From: Bacteroidota bacterium
Lineage (GTDB): Bacteria; Bacteroidota; Bacteroidia; SXHM01
Assembly: GCA_005773695.1 (NCBI GenBank)
Contig: SXHM01000210.1
Coordinates: forward strand, 1 to 6,923
Reading direction: 5' to 3'
DNA: 6,923 bases
Shown here: positions 5,497 through 6,923 of the stretch, in pieces
Numbering within the stretch: the stretch's first letter is position 1
Layout of the letters: each line of letters starts with the position of its first letter
Notes under the pieces: generated by a model
Told to the model about the DNA's origin: nothing
Database searches by the model: none
The model's input: only the letters and a program-made list of their open reading frames with translations
Made by a program: the position numbers and the translations under genes

Positions 5497-6888
5497 CTAC
5501 TTTATTACTAATTTTTCTGTGGCTAAAATTTTAGATCCCTTCTGCAATCTGCATAAATAAACGCCCGCAGAAATACCCGTTAAATTCATTTCATTTCTTC
5601 CCGTATTGAGTGAAGTAATGTAAACCTGTTCTCCCATTGTATTATAAACAACAGCTGTGTATCCCGGCATTTTTACATTAACTGAAAAATAACCGTTTCC
5701 CGGATTAGGATAAATAGATACTGAATTATAAGAGGTGTTTTCGTCAAGCGAAGTAAGGTTACACATATTAAGTGTTTCAGTTGGAACAAGTGAATTTCCA
5801 AAAATAACACCTCCATCGCCTAACTGTCCGTCAGAGTTAGACCCGTTTGCCCACACTGTTCCGTTCTCTTTTAAGTAAAGGGCGTGGCTTCCTCCCGCAG
5901 CAATTGCAGCAACTTCTGTAATACTTACCTGCGAAGGCGGATTGGCCCCGGTACTGGTTTGCGAATTATTTCCCAGTTGTCCATAATTATTCAAGCCACA
6001 GGAATAAACCGTTCCGTCATCTTTTAAAAACATAGAAAAACTATATGTAACAGATATGGCAACAATGTCAGTTAACCCGCTTACCTGCACTGGTGATGGC
6101 TGATTGTCGGTTGTTCCATCACCTAATTGTCCGTAAGAATTATTTCCGCAAGCCCAAACTGTACTATCGCTTTTCAGGAAAATAGAATGACTTTCGCCTG
6201 CTGCAATGGCAACAACATCGGTCAATCCCGGAATTTCAACCAAAGGAAGAGAATTATCAAAAAATGTCCCGACACCTAATTGTCCGCTGAAATTGCCGCC
6301 AACAGCCCAAACTTTTCCGTTGTCTTTCAGAAAAAGTGAATGGTAAATGCCTCCCGTAACCTGAATAACACTATCTAGTCCCTGAATTGTATCCGGTATG
6401 TTTCTGTCGGCTATTGTTCCATCGCCTAATTGCCCCGTTAAATTATTTCCTGTTGTAGAAACGGTGCTGTCTTCATGAATAAACAGCGTGTGATAAACTC
6501 CGGCACCTATACCAATAATATTGCTGAGCGAAGTAACCTGAACAGGTGTTTCGCGGTCGGTATTGGTTCCATCGCCAAGTTGTCCGAAGATATTCCAGCC
6601 AGATGCCCAAACAGTTCCATCTGTTTTCAAAAAAACTGTTTGAAATCCTTTTGCTGTTACAGAATAAACATCAGTTATGGCAACAGAAACAGGTGCATTG
6701 CGGTCAGTTAACGTTCCATCACCTAATTGTCCTGAATAGTTGTCGCCAAAAGACTCAACGGTGCTGGTAATGCATCGCGCAACAGAATGATTGTCGCCTG
6801 CAGTTATCTCAACGGGCTGGTAGCCCTGCGCACTTACAGTTGCATTTACAATTGCTATGGAAATAAAAGAGAGTAAAAAAAATTTCAT
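5497..6888 (-). CDS. Secreted seven-repeat RCC1-type beta-propeller protein with T9SS C-terminal sorting domain
   Basis: The protein has 463 residues from the ATG at 6888. A signal peptide (residues 1-21, MKFFLLSF... ending VSAQ) leads into seven RCC1-like units. Each ends in G-Q-L-G, at 53, 102, 152, 202, 253, 303 and 354, a spacing of 49-51 residues. The typical unit is 'I.AG..HS.FLK.DGTVW..G.N..GQLGDGT..... PV.V'. Seven units are what a closed RCC1 propeller needs. After residue 385 comes a Por/T9SS type-A sorting domain: SIYPNP (391-396), VVYNTMGEQV, the G-R-N-E-M-N-L strand, ISAGVYLCRL, and a terminal KLVIK. The family implies export through the inner membrane by Sec, then through the outer membrane by T9SS, with the tail removed or used for surface attachment. 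The ligand is unknown. A TTG at 6912 extends the frame by 8 codons but would spoil the signal peptide. Its own promoter box precedes it, and it converges with the transporter genes. Confidence 0.9.
   Translation of the reverse strand: MKFFLLSFISIAIVNATVSAQGYQPVEITAGDNHSVARCITSTVESFGDNYSGQLGDGTLTDRNAPVSVAITDVYSVTAKGFQTVFLKTDGTVWASGWNIFGQLGDGTNTDRETPVQVTSLSNIIGIGAGVYHTLFIHEDSTVSTTGNNLTGQLGDGTIADRNIPDTIQGLDSVIQVTGGIYHSLFLKDNGKVWAVGGNFSGQLGVGTFFDNSLPLVEIPGLTDVVAIAAGESHSIFLKSDSTVWACGNNSYGQLGDGTTDNQPSPVQVSGLTDIVAISVTYSFSMFLKDDGTVYSCGLNNYGQLGNNSQTSTGANPPSQVSITEVAAIAAGGSHALYLKENGTVWANGSNSDGQLGDGGVIFGNSLVPTETLNMCNLTSLDENTSYNSVSIYPNPGNGYFSVNVKMPGYTAVVYNTMGEQVYITSLNTGRNEMNLTGISAGVYLCRLQKGSKILATEKLVIK
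5770..6807 (-). repeat. Seven tandem RCC1 coding repeats (about 150 bp each)
   Basis: On the plus strand a block close to CCATCGCCTAATTGTCC recurs (for example near 5813, 6116, 6418, 6568 and 6715), marking the end of each propeller blade. Units are 49-51 codons. The first blade (6888-side) has lost the usual 'LK.DGTVW' strand, and the sixth has an expanded loop and lacks the GDG. The DNA is diverged enough that recent duplication is unlikely for most copies. Confidence 0.85.
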
Positions 6889-6909
6889 GAGGTTTGGTTT
6901 ATAGGATAC

Positions 6910-6917
6910 CAAACTTA
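6910..6917 (-). promoter_or_regulatory. Predicted -7 box (TAAGTTTG) for the RCC1/T9SS gene
   Basis: This minus-strand TAAGTTTG matches TAnnTTTG, 21 bases before the ATG at 6888, giving a short leader of roughly 15 nt. The -33 region is outside the window, so the call rests on one box and its position. Its presence downstream of the TTG at 6912 also argues against that start. Confidence 0.5.
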
Positions 6918-6923
6918 AAGAAA

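Noticed and set aside
6475..6770. Two plus-strand open frames opposite the RCC1 gene
   Set aside because: They are antisense to well-formed RCC1 blades and share no coding character; they are low-complexity translations of the repeat DNA.

Overview
The window looks like chromosomal DNA from a Bacteroidota bacterium. The evidence is a secreted protein ending in a type IX secretion (Por/T9SS) C-terminal sorting domain, Bacteroidota-type -7 promoter boxes (TAnnTTTG) close upstream of several genes, AT-rich sequence with almost no Shine-Dalgarno motifs, and signal peptides that end in Ala-Gln. I cannot name the genus. I saw no tRNA, rRNA, CRISPR, transposase or phage structural gene.

Left part (1-3185): three genes, each interrupted once. 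The first is the 3' part of a multi-pass membrane protein with a C-terminal beta-sandwich-like domain; its frame breaks at a run of eight A (150-157). The second (1180-2916) would encode a secreted protein of about 578 residues, but an in-frame TAA at 1567-1569 splits it into an N-terminal piece with the signal peptide and a large C-terminal piece. The third, convergent on the minus strand, is a small protein of 85 codons (2928-3185) with an in-frame TAG at 2994-2996; the codons beyond the TAG still read like conserved protein. Three lesions within 3 kb suggest either local gene decay or base-level sequence errors. An intergenic stretch of about 200 bp (3186-3386) follows.

Middle (3387-5490): two intact, divergently transcribed operons. 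Leftward is pssA (phosphatidylserine synthase) followed 6 bp later by purS (small subunit of FGAM synthase). Rightward is a pair of YeeE/YedE-family membrane proteins, two halves of a probable sulfur-compound (thiosulfate-type) transporter, overlapping by 4 nt. The 44-bp gap between the operons holds a perfect 11-bp inverted repeat whose arms carry identical -7 boxes facing outward, so both transcripts would be leaderless or nearly so.

Right part (5497-6888): one minus-strand gene for a secreted seven-repeat RCC1 beta-propeller with a T9SS sorting domain, preceded by its own -7 box.

Most of this is ordinary Bacteroidota chromosome. The points most worth checking are the three interrupted genes and the symmetrical divergent promoter. 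I found no convincing new multi-gene system.
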